Below, piece by piece: positions 46,418 through 59,389 of a DNA stretch of 64,000 nt. Numbering within the stretch: position 1 is the first letter of the stretch; each line of letters opens with the position of its first letter. The notes under the pieces were generated by a model. It saw nothing but the letters and a program-made list of their open reading frames with translations, did no database searches and was not told the DNA's origin. Origin of the DNA: Scatophagus argus. Its lineage: Eukaryota > Chordata > Actinopteri > Scatophagidae. The stretch covers positions 19,063,001 through 19,127,000 of the forward strand of contig NC_058498.1 of the NCBI RefSeq assembly GCF_020382885.2, written 5' to 3'. Made by a program: the position numbers and the translations under genes.

Positions 46418-46960
46418 TAAAATACTAATGCTGAACTACAACAAGCTTTATACAGCTCGTGTAGTATTCGATTTATCTAAGTACAGCTATGGTAGGTTAC
46501 TTGGTGCTCTCTTTTAAATTGTTTACGGAAGAAGAGCTCGAAGGACCCCTTTGTAGTTTTAGGGAAGTTCTGATACTCCCTGACTAGAAAGAAAAATAAA
46601 CGGACATTGTGGAACAGCTGCGAGGTAATAATAATGTATTAAACATTAAATGTTTAATCAGCGAATCATCAATCAATGATGTGATTCAGATGAAGCAATA
46701 GCAACTTTAGATATTTCTCCAAATATAAACAGGCTTCGGTGAAGACAGAAAGGTCAGACACTGAATAGCAGTAGGCACCAAGGCAACGTCTAAAGACCGT
46801 CCTCAAGCTCGTTATTTTTAGTTAGGTTGTTAATTTGGACTCAGATATAAAATGCTCATCAAGTATTATAGTTATTATGGTTACAGTGATCTGATAGTTT
46901 ATCGTTGAACTCCAAGTGGAGACCAGTTGAAAATAGGTCCGTTAGAGATCTTAACAGAAG
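46418..46960. promoter_or_regulatory. Shared (bidirectional) promoter region of pigx and cep19
   Basis: Only 543 bases separate the two start codons, which point away from each other. The interval must hold both 5' UTRs and both core promoters. No TATA box or CpG cluster stands out. The head-to-head order is inferred to be old because the human genes are also neighbours. Confidence 0.6.
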
Positions 46961-47896
46961 ATGAGCTTCGAGGCAAAACGATGTGGAGTGCAGTTCAGTC
47001 CCCCCTCTATAGTTTTAATTTATGAAAACAAGGAAACCAAAACAGTGCGAAAAAGAATAATACCTGTGCGCAACTTCTCAAAGTACTCTGGTAAGGCGAC
47101 ACAATTATTCTGCGAATAACAAGTGCACACAGTTTCCTTAACTCGTATAATAATTTTCACTTAATCTGTGGCATGTTTAAAAAATGTTTTTTTTATTAAC
47201 GTTAACTGCATTTTTACGTACATATTTACCAATAAAGCACTATATAAACTGCAAGGACCTTAATTTCTGTCTAATCCCGAGTCTCTGTGTTGTCGTGGGC
47301 TCTCTATACCTCAAATTTCAGTTGATGTTATGCACTCATGATTTATATATTCCCAAATGTTTCCTTTATCAAAATATTTTTTCTGATGAACTACCACATC
47401 TAGTAAGTTGTATGCACTGTACCTAATATATACAGAATGCTCACAATGTGGGAGTAATACGGAGTCAATTAGAGACCCGGTTAAAGTTAATCTGACCGCC
47501 TGTACACACAGTGTGAATTCTTGATTCCCTCTCTCTCCGTAACCCCCAGACTACAGCATGGCCGCTGAAAGGCTGAAGAACCACCCTCGACACAGGGATT
47601 ACCTGGAGGGTGTGTCCCAGAGCCAGCTGGAGAAGCTTCACATCATCCTGCGAGATCACTTGCAGGGCTTCAGTTTGGAGCACAGTCTGGCTTCGTTTCG
47701 CCTGGATCCCGACGAAGATCTGAACAAACTGGACGATGAGGAACTGGCTCGCAAGAAGGGCCAAATGGACGAACTGTTTGAGAGGAATCGGAGGCGCAAA
47801 GATGATCCTAACTTTGTTTACGACCTGGAGATTGACTTCAACAAGACCACACAAGAAAAGTGCAGCTGGGATGACGATTCTGATGACGGATTTTAA
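46961..47896 (+). CDS. cep19: Centrosomal protein 19
   Basis: Two coding exons, 46961-47090 and 47550-47896, total 477 bases, 158 aa (human 163-167). Exon 1 encodes [22 protein letters not shown] and ends PVRNFSKYS, matching human CEP19 (KKCGIRFQPPAIILIYE ... PVRNFSKFS). Exon 2 has [40 protein letters not shown], then [20 protein letters not shown] and an acidic C-terminus [12 protein letters not shown]19 sits at the mother centriole and ciliary base, where it recruits RABL2 with CEP350/FGFR1OP for ciliogenesis; loss causes obesity in mammals. The exon-2 ATG at 47558 is internal, so a model using only that exon would miss 45 residues. Confidence 0.95.
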
Positions 47897-48096
47897 AACA
47901 GTTTTCCAATCCCTTGATTGATGGAGTTTAACCTTTCAGAGTGCAGATTGTCAATCACCTGACATACTGATGTTCTGTGAGATAACAGGAACATGTGACA
48001 CAACTGAACTTTACCACAGTGCTTCATATCCATCTAAACCCATGAACATGTTAACTAGAGCTTTTTAGGAAGGATCTACTTGCAATTTAGTAAGTA

Positions 48097-48352
48097 TATA
48101 CACTTTGGTGCCAGTTTATTGGTTACTGAAAGCTAATGGAGTCTGAACTGTACATTGTACCTTCATGAAGATGATAATGTCCAGCTTTTATTCAAACCAT
48201 TTTATCAGGGGGCTGGTGATTCAATTTTACAGTCATTTGCACAGCTATAGTTAAAACACTGTTGAATCGTGCCACGTTGCACTGAAAAGTGTTTCTAATA
48301 TTTTGCCCACTCTATTCATTTGAATAAGAGCAGACCAAATATTAGAAACACC
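48097..48352. repeat. Interspersed teleost repeat (family C) ending in a perfect hairpin
   Basis: The unit reads TATACACTTTGGTGCCAGTTTATTGG, then CTGTACATTGTACCTTCATGAAGATGATAATGTCC, TTCAAACCATTTTATCAGG and GTTGAATCGTGCCACG. It continues CACTGAAAAGTGTTTCTAATATTTTGCCCACTCTATTCATTT and ends in AAATATTAGAAACACC. GTGTTTCTAATATTT (48289-48303) and AAATATTAGAAACAC (48337-48351) are exact inverted repeats of 15 bases. I recall the same word order from other fish genomes. It is non-coding. Confidence 0.6.
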
Positions 48353-50198
48353 ACACAGTAGAACAGCAGAATCCAACAGCGCTGTAAACTAAAGCTTCAA
48401 AACAGCCATCAAATTGAATCAGAATGTCTGAAACGGTTTCATTTAACAGTGAACACTCTAACCTCCATGAGGGCAGAATTCAGTACAGGATTGTTTTATT
48501 AGACTTCATTCATTTTAGCTAGCTGTACTTAATAAGCTGGCAAGTGAATGTATGTTTCAATGGTTCTGGCAACGACTAGAATTTTAGATTAGTAAGAATT
48601 AGTACACTAATTAGGGACAGCCATAGTAGTGGCTGAACAGACAAATAGGACACCAACCACTTGACAGCATTCCTAGATGACAACAGCAATAAATACAGGA
48701 GATACAAGCACCCACTGGTTTAACAATGGTTTGCCATTTCACTTAAAGCATCAGTAACATTGTTTTCCCCAATTAGCCCCCCATGATATTTTGGCTTTTC
48801 TTGAGATCTCTCCAATTGAAATTACAGCTGCAAGCCCCAATGCAGTCGGGACTGAACATTTGTGTTAGTTATTCTGCAATATCCATGGACCTCAATGGAC
48901 TTCACAATAGTTTCCACAGAGAAACACTCAGCATTTCAAAAATAGAGATAAATGGGAAAATGTGTGAAAGTCAAATGATGTTGGTGAATGCCCTGTGGTA
49001 ATTTCAAATGCATACATAACATGTTCTATTTCGAACTGGAATGAATTGAATAATGCATGAATAACAGGGAATATTTATTTGTTATAAAAAACTGAAATTT
49101 TCAAAATACAAAGACTTTGGCTCTTTTATTTGTGACTTACACTAAACAAGTGATATTCACAGTTGAATACGAAAGAAGAGGCTAAAATCCTATTAAATAA
49201 AATTTGAGTGCACACCAGTAAGTAAGCAATACAACGAATATATCTTTGGAAAAAAAATGTGTCCACAAAATATTGATTCATATCATACAAAACATATATA
49301 TATATATATTTCCATATGGTCTGAAGTGATGCACTAGGCAGAGTTTTAAATGAAACTAAATCATAAAACCAAGCCTGCAATATCAACCTCTTCATAACCT
49401 CTTCAGGGGAAATTTTCATTCAAAGTGCTTAAATACCGCATTCAGTTGACATGGGACACTGACTGACTGACCAGAAGTACCACAATACATTCAAAAATGT
49501 CACAAATAATTTTTTTTTTTCAAAGAATTAATTGACATTGCCTTGCTTGTTTGGTTTAAGCTCATCAAAACAATTTTTACACTGGTATCAATTGCAGTCA
49601 TTTGTGCAGTACTGATGTATTCCCTAAGGAGGTAGGTAACTGAAAATCTGACACATAACTCCTTTTACCACCAAAATTTGGCAAGGATTTAGGTGTTGAA
49701 ATTTGTAAATTCTCAGCAGGCTGTTAATTTTTTTTTTTTCTTTTAAAAAATAGACTTTTTTTTTTTTTTTTTATAAAATTGTCATTTCAAGTATGCTCAA
49801 GCCACAATCCCGGATTTTTGAGTACATTAGTAATTAACACATCATGAGTTATAAAAGGAAGGACTTTCTGATGGTAACAATCTTGCTATTTTTAACTCCA
49901 CTGCCCAGACTTTACTCAGAGTACCCAAATCGCAGGTGAATTACTGATTTTGAAAGTATTAGACAAAGACAGCTGTCTTAAATCCAATGAAACAATCATA
50001 ATAGCATCTAATGGTGCCACAGGGGCAGCTATACTCCAAATCCAGATTAGGCCTTTAAAAAACAAAAATCGCTGTATGACCCCACCATTTCTATGGAGAG
50101 CTTTAGGAACTGAATATGTATATATTTATATTACACTATTAAACTACATCAAAAATACATACACTATGAGTTAAGCACTTCTGAGATTAAAAAAAATC
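48353..50198. other. cep19 3' flank and ing5 3' UTR/flank
   Basis: No coding exon is visible. A minus-strand AATAAA near 49116 could end ing5 transcripts (3' UTR of about 1.1 kb). Poly-T runs occur at 49509-49521, 49730-49739 and 49757-49772. The minus-strand ORF at 49126-49419 has no family features. Confidence 0.4.
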
Positions 50199-53100
50199 TC
50201 ATTTTTTCTTCTTGTCTTGGGTGCATCTCGGACAAAACCTGAGAGATTTAAGAGAGGGAGAAAGAAAAGATGTTAAGCCATGGACGATAATGATAATGCT
50301 AAAAACAACTCCGGGTTAACGTCTTTTGAACTAATTCAATGTTCTTACCATTTTCCTTTGGGTTTTGTGGCCAGATCTACACAAGCAAAGTGAAACCACT
50401 CAATCGGACACTGAAGAATAAAAAAAAAACAATATCAGTATTAAGAATCTGTAGCCTCAGGTCTGTAATCTGTAACAGGTTACAATGGTAAAGAAACCAA
50501 AATTTAAACCAACAAATTAGATATTAGCAAAAGAAGAAACACTGAAAACCTACATCAGGGTTATCGCATCCAATCATCTCGCCATATGACACCTGATGGC
50601 ACAGGCAGTATGTAGGCTCATTGGGATCCACTGGCATGTCCAAAACATCAGATGGTTGCATAGGCAGGAGAGCGTCACTCAAGTCTGGGCTAAAGGTCCA
50701 ACATAATACACACAGTTAGAATTAAACATGATTTATTAGAGATCAAATTGAGAAGTTATTGGTAGTCGGAATAACTAACACTGGTGTGACAAATGGACGA
50801 TTTTCAGGTCCAATAAAATCGTGTAGTGCAGATTCTGGAAGCTGCCATCCAAAAATTACCTGTTTTTCATCTTTTTCTTTCTGGGAGAATCTTCATCAGA
50901 GCCTTTTCTTCCTCGTCCCCTGGATCCACGCTTCTCCCTCATTCCTCGGGAATCACCCTCTGTTATATAATAATATATATATAATAATATAATATTGGCA
51001 GATACAGATGCACATCAATCGGTTTCACAATGTCTTACAATGGACGCCTTTCAGTTACTCAACTTACTTTTCACTCCTCTTCCCTCTGTGCTTTCGTAGC
51101 CACTCACTTCCAGTTTCTCCTTTAGCTCATTCTCAAACCGTGCAAGATCTGCATCCAGTCTGCGGATATGTTTGTCCACCTGCAGTAAAAGGATTTCACA
51201 GAGATTAGGACCTGACCTAGTGTATGCTTTCATTTGCAAATAAGGAATATACTTTATAAAATCAATTTAATACAAGAACGTATCATGTAAAATATCTATT
51301 TCCAACATGCTGACTACATAAAACCTCTATAATACTGACACTAGATAACTGACAGGAAATCCAAAGAAATGACAACTGAACCAAATACCAGTAAGTTATG
51401 GACTGACCATTTCATATGTCTGCATTGCAAGTTGGACCTTGTCATCACTGAACTCTTTGCACTTGCTGTAGGCATTTTCTATCTTCTGCAAGTGTTCCAC
51501 TCTCTGCTCAGAGGCCAAGTTTTTCACCGTTGCGATGTACTCTTCAGCCAGTTTTTCAATCTCTCCTTTCTTTTCTGCACAACGACACAATTATTACAGT
51601 ACTGGAAATGCCATATTGACTGCACAGTCCTTATGTTGCTGGTTTGACAGGGTAAAAACACAAATAAGTTACACTTCTAGACCTTGCACATTTTTCAAAC
51701 GTTTTCAGTTATTATAGCTAACAGAAATGCTTTCAAAGCAGACATTTAGACAAGTCAAAACAGGACATGCACAAGTAATAACAATGTAGGTAATAACTTT
51801 AGGAGATGAAATGATCACCTTCAGTCCTGTTGTCCAGGTCCCGCATCAAAGTAAAATTTCTCTGTAGTTCACAAGGCAGATTTTCAATACCTAGAAAGGA
51901 GATTGACACAAAGATGAGGGAGGCTCTTTATTTGAAAATAAAATGCACCTAATGTCCGTGAGTGTCCATACACTGTAGCTTGTGTTATTCTAAATTTTTA
52001 AAACCCTGCAACAATCATTCCTTTGATAATAATGTAACATTAAACCAAATGACTGTGTGTGTGACACTGACAAAAATCACTTAATGCTGCAGCTCCATAG
52101 ACCTATTAAATCTTTAAGCTCCGCGTTCTTATGGTTTTGGAATCTCAAAAACACAACTACAACTGAATAGTACAAAATCAAATACATAAATTAGTTCAGG
52201 GGACAATTGGTGCTGAGGTTACATTAAGTTCTCATCCACAGTCAGCGGTCACTCACTCCCAGTTTGGAGGACAAGAGAAAAAAGGAGTACTATCACTGAA
52301 GTCAAGCAATGTAGTGTTTTGTACAGGAGCAGCAGCAAAGCATACTTCTGTGTTTACCTCTCCAAACCGGGGGCATGCCATCCTCCATCTGTAGGCAATA
52401 CACTGTGGCTATTCAAGTACCTCATACAACCACACTAAAAACAAAACAACTCTCACTATTCCTTTAATACAGTTTTAAATGAACTCAAAGGAATGAGGGG
52501 AAATTCTTTGCCATCAGTTGCATTATAATGAATTAACTGCTGTTCAGAAATGGATCACATTAAATTTTAAAATGTATGTGCCTATAACTAAAAGTTTAAA
52601 ATAAACAAAACAAAACAGGGTGAACTGTTGAGATTTTCTTAAGATGTCTTGCAATGCATTCACCATCATTTACATTCAGCAAGTATTTGGTTAATATGGT
52701 TAATATCCATTCATGCATAGATATTCATCAGTGAATGTGCCGTTAGATAAGTGAATGTGCCATAATATGTTAAATATTTACCACAAAAACACACAAGAGT
52801 GAGTTGGCTCCGGACCATAGTAAGACAAATATTGTTCAACCTTTCTCAAAGTGTGTCAGAGCTTGTGTGCTCGCCGTGACATTATGTGACGCACTTCAAA
52901 CACCCCGCCCCGGCGCGTAACTGCTTACAGTAAACGCAGTTACCAACAGGTTGCAAATGCACATCTGCTATCCTAAAGCCAGCGCTTACGTTGACGAAAA
53001 TGGACACAGTCAAAACGTTTAAACGCTGCGCATGGAAATAACTTGTGAAACAACCTTATAAAACCATTGCTAGTTGCTAGTCACCTAGCAGCTAATATTT

Positions 53101-53481
53101 ACGTGTGACAGAACAGGAAACTGACACCATGGCTAACTACAAACGGTTAACGTCAACTCTTGATAAATGTGACAACTGTCCATTTAATTCGTATATCAGT
53201 CCCTTGAGTAAATTTAACACCATTCACTAAGTTTGTCCAACTTTATTCTGCCGATGGTTATATAGCAATGCTAATCAGTTAGCTGGCGAGACATGGTCTA
53301 ATAGCTAACCTCGTTGCTAAAGCACTGTGATCCGTGAGTCACCCGCCAAGCTAAAAAGTCCTCGATACAGTAATAACTAATCCTCAAACAGGCCTAAGAT
53401 GTTCAAAATGTCAATATAAATTGGGTGTATCTTTGGATACTCACTGTCAAGGTAATGTTCCAAGTATATTGCCGTCGCCAT
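50199..53481 (-). CDS. ing5: Inhibitor of growth protein 5 (PHD-finger chromatin reader)
   Basis: Eight coding exons, minus strand: 53481-53445, 51890-51819, 51574-51408, 51179-51068, 50959-50860, 50689-50554, 50410-50349 and 50238-50199. Total 726 bases, 241 aa (human 240). ING5 binds H3K4me3 and belongs to HBO1 and MOZ/MORF acetyltransferase complexes in the nucleus. The N-terminal helical ING domain begins [25 protein letters not shown], with [30 protein letters not shown] basic nuclear-localisation stretch follows ([13 protein letters not shown] ... PRKKKMKN). The C4HC3 PHD finger (about 189-237) has [24 protein letters not shown] and KGKWFCPRC, and a KKKK end. [18 protein letters not shown] and NLPCELQ favour ING5 over ING4. 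Intron 1 is about 1.55 kb. Confidence 0.95.
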
Positions 53482-54420
53482 TTCAGGTTAGCTGGGTAGC
53501 TTCAGCGTTGCTCTCTGTAGCTCTGAAATTGTTCGCCAGTGAGCTTGTTTTATCACCTTGGGTTGCCCGTCGGTCAGTGTCTTGGAGATAGTTGATTCTG
53601 TCTGCACTCGCAGGCTTTTCCGAGCGGTAATAAAACAACGGGGACTACTGCAGTTACACAGAATCAGTTTCCCTCCAGCACACATGCACTCGGAATCTGT
53701 ACAGGATACAACTTTTCTGCTTGTATGAGCTTGTGGCTCGCATGCGCAGATGGCAGTGTACTGAGCGGTTGTGTCCCACGCCACATAAATCAAATAAACT
53801 TTTCTCAGTTCAATTTACTTTCTGCGCTGATACCAGTTCGTAATATTCGCTCCTGATTTCCAGTGCTGCACCGGCAATTCACCTTTACCGTTTCAGTGTG
53901 TACGTCACTCAAATTAGAAAATATCAATTTCACCTCTGAAACGGTTGCCCAAAGGGCAATTAGCTACATTCGCAATTACAAACAATCTATATGATAATCA
54001 TTTGATGGCTGTTGAATACCATTACGTTCATTCCATTATGTTTCGGTAATACCCATGTTGAACACAGGTATCTGCACAAAGCAAGGCCACCAAGAAGGAA
54101 CGTGCAGTGAAAACACACACGAGCGCGCCCACGCCGTGTTTGCTGGCACTTTCCAAAACTGTCAGCTGATAGGTTACGTCATGAAATACTCCAAAGACCC
54201 TGGATGTCAGTGAAGATGCCCTGTGGGCGGAGTAAACAGCGACTGTCGACGAAACACTCACGGCTGTAGACAGACTGTGTCTTCCATCCGCGTATTGGTC
54301 GGGCTTTTTGAGTCCAAGGAGGGCATCGTCTTTTTCGTACAGCTTACTTCCGCGTTTACTGTTCCTCACGAAAGACTTTATTTTTCTTAAAACATAGCGT
54401 TACAAATAATCAAGTAAGTA
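53482..54420. promoter_or_regulatory. Head-to-head promoter interval of ing5 and plekhb2
   Basis: The interval holds the ing5 5' flank and the probable plekhb2 leader. A donor-like CAA|GTAAGTAA near 54413 suggests an untranslated plekhb2 first exon ending there. GC-richer pieces (GAGCGCGCCCACGCCGTG near 54120) occur. ORFs on the minus strand here (53488-53793 and 54028-54369) have no recognisable domain and probably only reflect the higher GC. Confidence 0.45.
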
Positions 54421-55165
54421 AACAAATTACACGACACTTTTACTAACCAATGCTGTAAGGACCCGTTTATGTTTTAGCTAACTATGAACATGATGAACTA
54501 AGACGCCAATTTGCTACCGACATTTTTAAGCAAATAGCGTTAGTTACCGTTAGCTAACTCCGATTGCGTTTGGAATCGGAAGATGAACCCAAGATAAACT
54601 TATGAATTGAATCAGTTGATTGATGGGTTATCATGTCTCTCCATTCTAGTTTACACTAATAAGTAGCGAGGATGGCCTACTCACAACTGGGCCGTTGTTA
54701 CTTGAAGCCATTATCGGTTACCGTTAGTTTGGTTAGCTAACGTGCAATGAAAACTAAAAGAACTGACCGACTAATTGATTGTCCTGGCACTAGACTATTC
54801 GATATCTAACGTTACCCCCTACTACTGTGGCGATTAAAAGCTGTATGGAGTGAAACGCATCATAATAAATTGCAATGCATAATCTCGTTTTGAGGTGTTT
54901 TTTGTGTGTTTTTTTTCTTATTATATCTAAAACGATAGCTAAATCAGTAACGTCAGTCGTCAGGTAAGAAGACCCCTGTGCTCACTTCTTTATAGATTTT
55001 CTGTTGTCCTTTTTCTCTGAAAATGTCACTGTGGACCTGAGCTTCCAGTGTTAACAGTAGTCACGAGGTTTGTTTGACTTGGCCACGCCCAGTCATAGTC
55101 AAAGTCTTAATTTTATCTGTGGTATATTTCCTTACTAACAAATACCGTCTGTCTTGTATATTTAG
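54421..55165 (+). other. plekhb2 intron 1, rich in GTTAGCTAAC-type motifs
   Basis: TTTAGCTAACTA (about 54475), GCGTTAGTTACCGTTAGCTAACTCC (about 54537), TTACCGTTAGTTTGGTTAGCTAACGTGC (about 54717) and ATCTAACGTTACC (about 54808) all fall within 350 bases. No coding sequence is present. Confidence 0.5.
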
Positions 55166-55179
55166 GTGTTGACTCTAAA

Positions 55180-57293
55180 ATGGCTATGGTAAAGAGTGGT
55201 TGGCTTCATCGACAAAGTGAGTAGCCATATATAGCCCTAACAGTTTCAACAGTATTTAATTCTTTAATATTTAATAAGTATTGTCTACCATCCAAATTGG
55301 AAAAATACTGTAAGATGTTTAGATTTAAGTTGACTATTGCACATTTTCATTAAAGGTACCATACTGCGTCGGTGGAAAAGAAACTGGTTTGACCTCTGGT
55401 CTGATGGACGACTTGTGTTCTATAATGATCAACAACGGCGTGACATGGAGGATGACATCCACATGAGGGTCGACTGCATTAACATCCGCAACTCTGCTGC
55501 ATGTCAAGGTACTTGTCACAGTCGCACGATGATGTAATTGCCTCACACTTAAGTTTTAAATGCTCCATGTCCCTGTTTGTCCTGCTTCTCAGAGCTGAAC
55601 CCTCCAGAGGGGAAGATGCGTGATGCCTTGCTCCAGATAGTGTGCAGAGATGGACGAGTTATCAGCCTGTGTGCAGACAGTGCAGATGATGCTCTGTAAG
55701 GCAACACATACATGTTGAGCTATTATGTCAGTTTGATTAATTATTCCGGCTACTCTTTTTGCATCTGTGTTGGTGAATTTGAATGTTTTAGTTTTAGGTG
55801 TTTTAGTTTCAGAATCAACTTCATTTTACATTTGAGATGTCATGGTTTCCACTTTTTGTTGTAGGGCGTGGACCATGGCTCTTCAGGATGCCAGAATTAA
55901 TACGGTTAGTTTCTGCTACATCTTGAATTACAGCTTCTGATATTGAAGAACTTATGGCTGGAAGTGAGAGATATTTCCTCCACTTTATTCTGGCTGTGTG
56001 AAATGGCTCTCATACCGTGTGTTTTCATTATTTATCTATGGTGGTTTCCTCAGTGTGTTCGATGCATATTTATGACCGTTTGTCAGAATACTCGACTATT
56101 TCCATTTGTCCAAACATCATGTGGATCAGTTTTCTTTGTATTTATTTTCAGTTTTCAGATGAATTGGCGTCATTTGTGTTATTTTTTTTATTTTTAGGTG
56201 GTTGCTGCACCTCAGATTGGCTTTGCACAGGAAGTGATGGCATCTGCTCCTCCCCCCTACTCAGAATATGCTCCCCCACCTCAGGTAAAAGACATAAGCT
56301 GTATGCTTTTGACTGAGAATTAGTTCAAGGTTTAGTTTAATGCTGTTTCTTTTAAATGCTATATGAAACATATTTTCATTTTATCTTTTTCTCAATAAAT
56401 TGATGAAGTGCATTTCTGTAAATCTCTGAACAGCAGACAAGCTAATTTGCACTCTTTTTTATCCTTGTATATACAGTCCTAAACAATTAGCTTGGTTTGA
56501 CATAATGCTGAAAGGAAAACTATGCTAATGAGCCAGGTAAAACCAAAAAGAAAAGAATATTTCATAACAACAAACAAAGTTGGAGCCTACTACCATCTAC
56601 TGGTAAAATAATGGAAGTATTTAAAAGCTCCACTAAGCAGCAACACTAAAACAAAAGGCTCTTTAGTAATGTGAAGGGCTTGCTAGTACTGGCATCCCAG
56701 AGAGGATCAACAGAGTCTTCAGAGTCTTTCTCTTTCTTTTTCATTTTTCAGCAGGTTTATGCCCCTGGTCCATATGGAGACTATGTTGCACCTCCACCAC
56801 ATGCTACACAGATCGTATACTCTGCTGGCGGGCAGCCGTACGCCGTAGCTTATCCTTACCAGTACCAAGGTAAATAACAGCACTCTTCACAGCATATCAG
56901 CAGAAGAAAAACATCATGTTAGATGTAAGGTACTAAATATAGCATATTCTATACTACAGTATATACTATATAATACTATTCTCCAATAAATTATCTAGTT
57001 CAGTTGATGCTTTGATTAACACTGATATACTTTCCTTATTTTTTGTATCACAGTATAGACATTTCTTAAAATCTCAACCTACATTTTGGTTTTATTAAGT
57101 TTCAATGTCATCATTTCAAAGTTAATGAGACATCATGTTGCTGTTGGTTTTTCTAGGCGGATACCCTGCTCCTGGGGTGAACCATGTTGTTATTCGGGAA
57201 CGGCAGCGTGATGACGGTGGAGATGTGGCTTTAGGCATGCTCGCTGGCGCAGCAACTGGTTTGGCACTTGGCTCCCTCTTCTCTGTCTTCTAG
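55180..57293 (+). CDS. plekhb2: Pleckstrin homology domain-containing family B member 2 (evectin-2)
   Basis: Coding exons are 55180-55216, 55356-55508, 55593-55695, 55865-55904, 56198-56284, 56755-56869 and 57157-57293. Total 672 bases, 223 aa (human 222). The PH domain (about 3-110) starts VKSGWLHRQSTILRRWKRNWFDLW and includes LQIVCRDGRVISLCADSADDALAW. A Pro/Tyr-rich linker follows with APPPYSEY (PPPY ending at Tyr132), YGPYGDY-type repeats and YAVAYPYQYQG. The C-terminal membrane anchor is ALGMLAGAATGLALGSLFSVF. Evectin-2 binds phosphatidylserine in recycling endosomes and acts in retrograde traffic. The exon 6 acceptor is a tandem CAGCAG, so an extra Gln may be included by alternative splicing. 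The coding start lies 14 bases after the acceptor of the exon. Confidence 0.95.
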
Positions 57294-57473
57294 TGTCTTA
57301 ATTCATGTAATTCATGTACATCTAATAGCACACCTTTCCCTCCTATTTGCAGCGTTTGGCCTCTTCTCTGTGCCATCACTAGAGTTGAGAGTCTATGAAG
57401 CATGATTGTGTTGGGCAGTAAATTATTCAGTGTCTGTCCTATATATACATATACACACACACATACATATATG

Positions 57474-57542
<69 letters not shown>

Positions 57543-58575
57543 CTGTTAGCACTTTCTCTTATCCTCTTATACTATGTGTGACAGTTTGCCACTTTGTGCT
57601 GTCTGAATATGAGTGTTAACCAAAAAATTAGATAATTACTCACTTTTAAGTGAAACTACTTCATTTATGTACATTTCAGGTCCTCATGGTGGTTTTCAAG
57701 TTAGTTTCATGGAGTGTGTGGTTTTTTTTTTTGTCTTTATCTCTCTGTATTGTACATCTACTTTTGATTTAAGTGTATTACGGTTTTGGTTGTGAGTAAT
57801 GTGCTTCTTCGTCTCCTCAGTTTATTTGTGGTGAAGGCAGGCTGAGGTAGAGAGTTGTGTAAAGAGGAGTGCACACACACAAAGCAATAATCAAAAACAC
57901 TGTAGCATTTTGAGGTACCTATATGGTGGAATGTGGTTGTGTTGGATGTCCTATGTTGCCATCACCACAAGTAAGTCTATGAGTGAAGAAACACTGGCAT
58001 TTACATGATGTGCTTTGAAATGAAAAGGGACATCACTCCTCCTTACTCATGTATCTGCATTCATTTTTTTGGTCTTTTTTGGCAGCTGTTGAATCACACT
58101 TCTCATCTGAAATGTGTTTGAATTGATATTTTAGCTTTTATTTCATTAGGCTTTTTGTGGTATGCTCAAATACCAATCAGGTTAATCAGTCTCTTAAGAT
58201 TTAGTCGTATTTCAATTGGCCTGAACTTTATTTTTTCACTCCCGATGACTTGAATAATGTCAGATTTCTCAGTTTTTCATATAACTGTATTTATTCATTT
58301 TGAAATGGCAAGTTCTGCTCAATAGAAATCTTCTTTAGTCTGCTTTTCAAACACATCAACAGCATCTTTACCAATGACACTAATAGAAGATGTGTGTGAC
58401 TTGTATTTCTAAATTATTTCAGCATATGATCAGCTTGGGCAAGCAGCATAACATTGATGTCACATTTCTATGTCTTAAATTGTGAAATTAACATGATATT
58501 TCTCTTATCAAATGTATTAATTGACTTATAATCTTCCCTACATTTAAAATAAAGATATCAACTAAGAGATGTATT
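57294..58575 (+). terminator. plekhb2 3' UTR with poly(A) signal
   Basis: AATAAA at 58548-58553 lies about 1.25 kb after the stop. The interval includes a TA/GT microsatellite (57440-57537) and T-rich tracts, and no coding frame. Confidence 0.5.
57440..57537. repeat. Compound (TA)n(TG)n microsatellite in plekhb2 3' UTR
   Basis: ATATATACATATACACACACAC passes into TATGTATG, about 13 TA units and then about 14 GT units. Confidence 0.9.
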
Positions 58576-58730
58576 TTAACAATTAAATATATTTGCAAAG
58601 TTAATAATGACTCCTGTGGGGCTTTTTTGTTTCATTTTTTGTTTTTGCTTTTGTTCTGTGTGGTTTATTCATCCCTCAGACCTCTGTTCATGTAGGATAC
58701 AAAAAAGTGCAAATGACTACCTTAACAAAC

Positions 58731-58736
58731 TTTATT
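58731..58736 (-). terminator. Candidate poly(A) signal of vps4b
   Basis: AATAAA on the minus strand lies about 1.2 kb past the vps4b stop. It faces the plekhb2 signal about 180 bases away, so the two genes converge without clear overlap. Confidence 0.4.
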
Positions 58737-59389
58737 TATGCAACCAATAAATCACCTTTGTAAACCACACAAGAAACTTTCAAATAAAGATATGTCAACA
58801 CAACTGGAACATATTGACAGGATCTATATGTGACTCAGAATGTACAATAAGTGACTACAAAATTCTGAAAGTTGAAACTGTATTACTGTAGAAAACAACC
58901 TATAAATAAGTTCTCTGGCCAAAGGCAGAATTTAGAAACACTAACCTTAGTAATTCAATACAAACCCAAAGGGCCCATTGAAGCTGATATTGACAATCTT
59001 TTCTGTAGTGAAATAAAAATAAATAGTAAAAGTTGCATGTGTATAAAATTCATGCATTTTATAACTTGTGTATTTTATTATTTAGTAATTTGTATAAATC
59101 CCATTTATCCCATCACCCAAACTGATTTTGTTAAGCAAAATATAACCCCCATTAGACTATCTATATTAAGAGGTATGTGTTGAAAATGTGCATTTATCCA
59201 CTGAAACATCACTAACTACTCACATATTGTGGAACAGTGATAGTGGTACGTTTCCTTACAAAAAAAAAAAAAAAAAGATTGTTATCACTATAGCGTGAGA
59301 CATGCAAAATAAAGCCATTAAGTAACCTAACAAATGTGCACATGTAACCACGAGCCTCACTAGATGGATAAAGTAGTGATAATTAGTGT

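Noticed and set aside
53488-54369. Minus-strand ORFs of 101 and 113 codons upstream of ing5
   Set aside because: They lie in the GC-richer divergent promoter, have no domain, and have no splice link to ing5.
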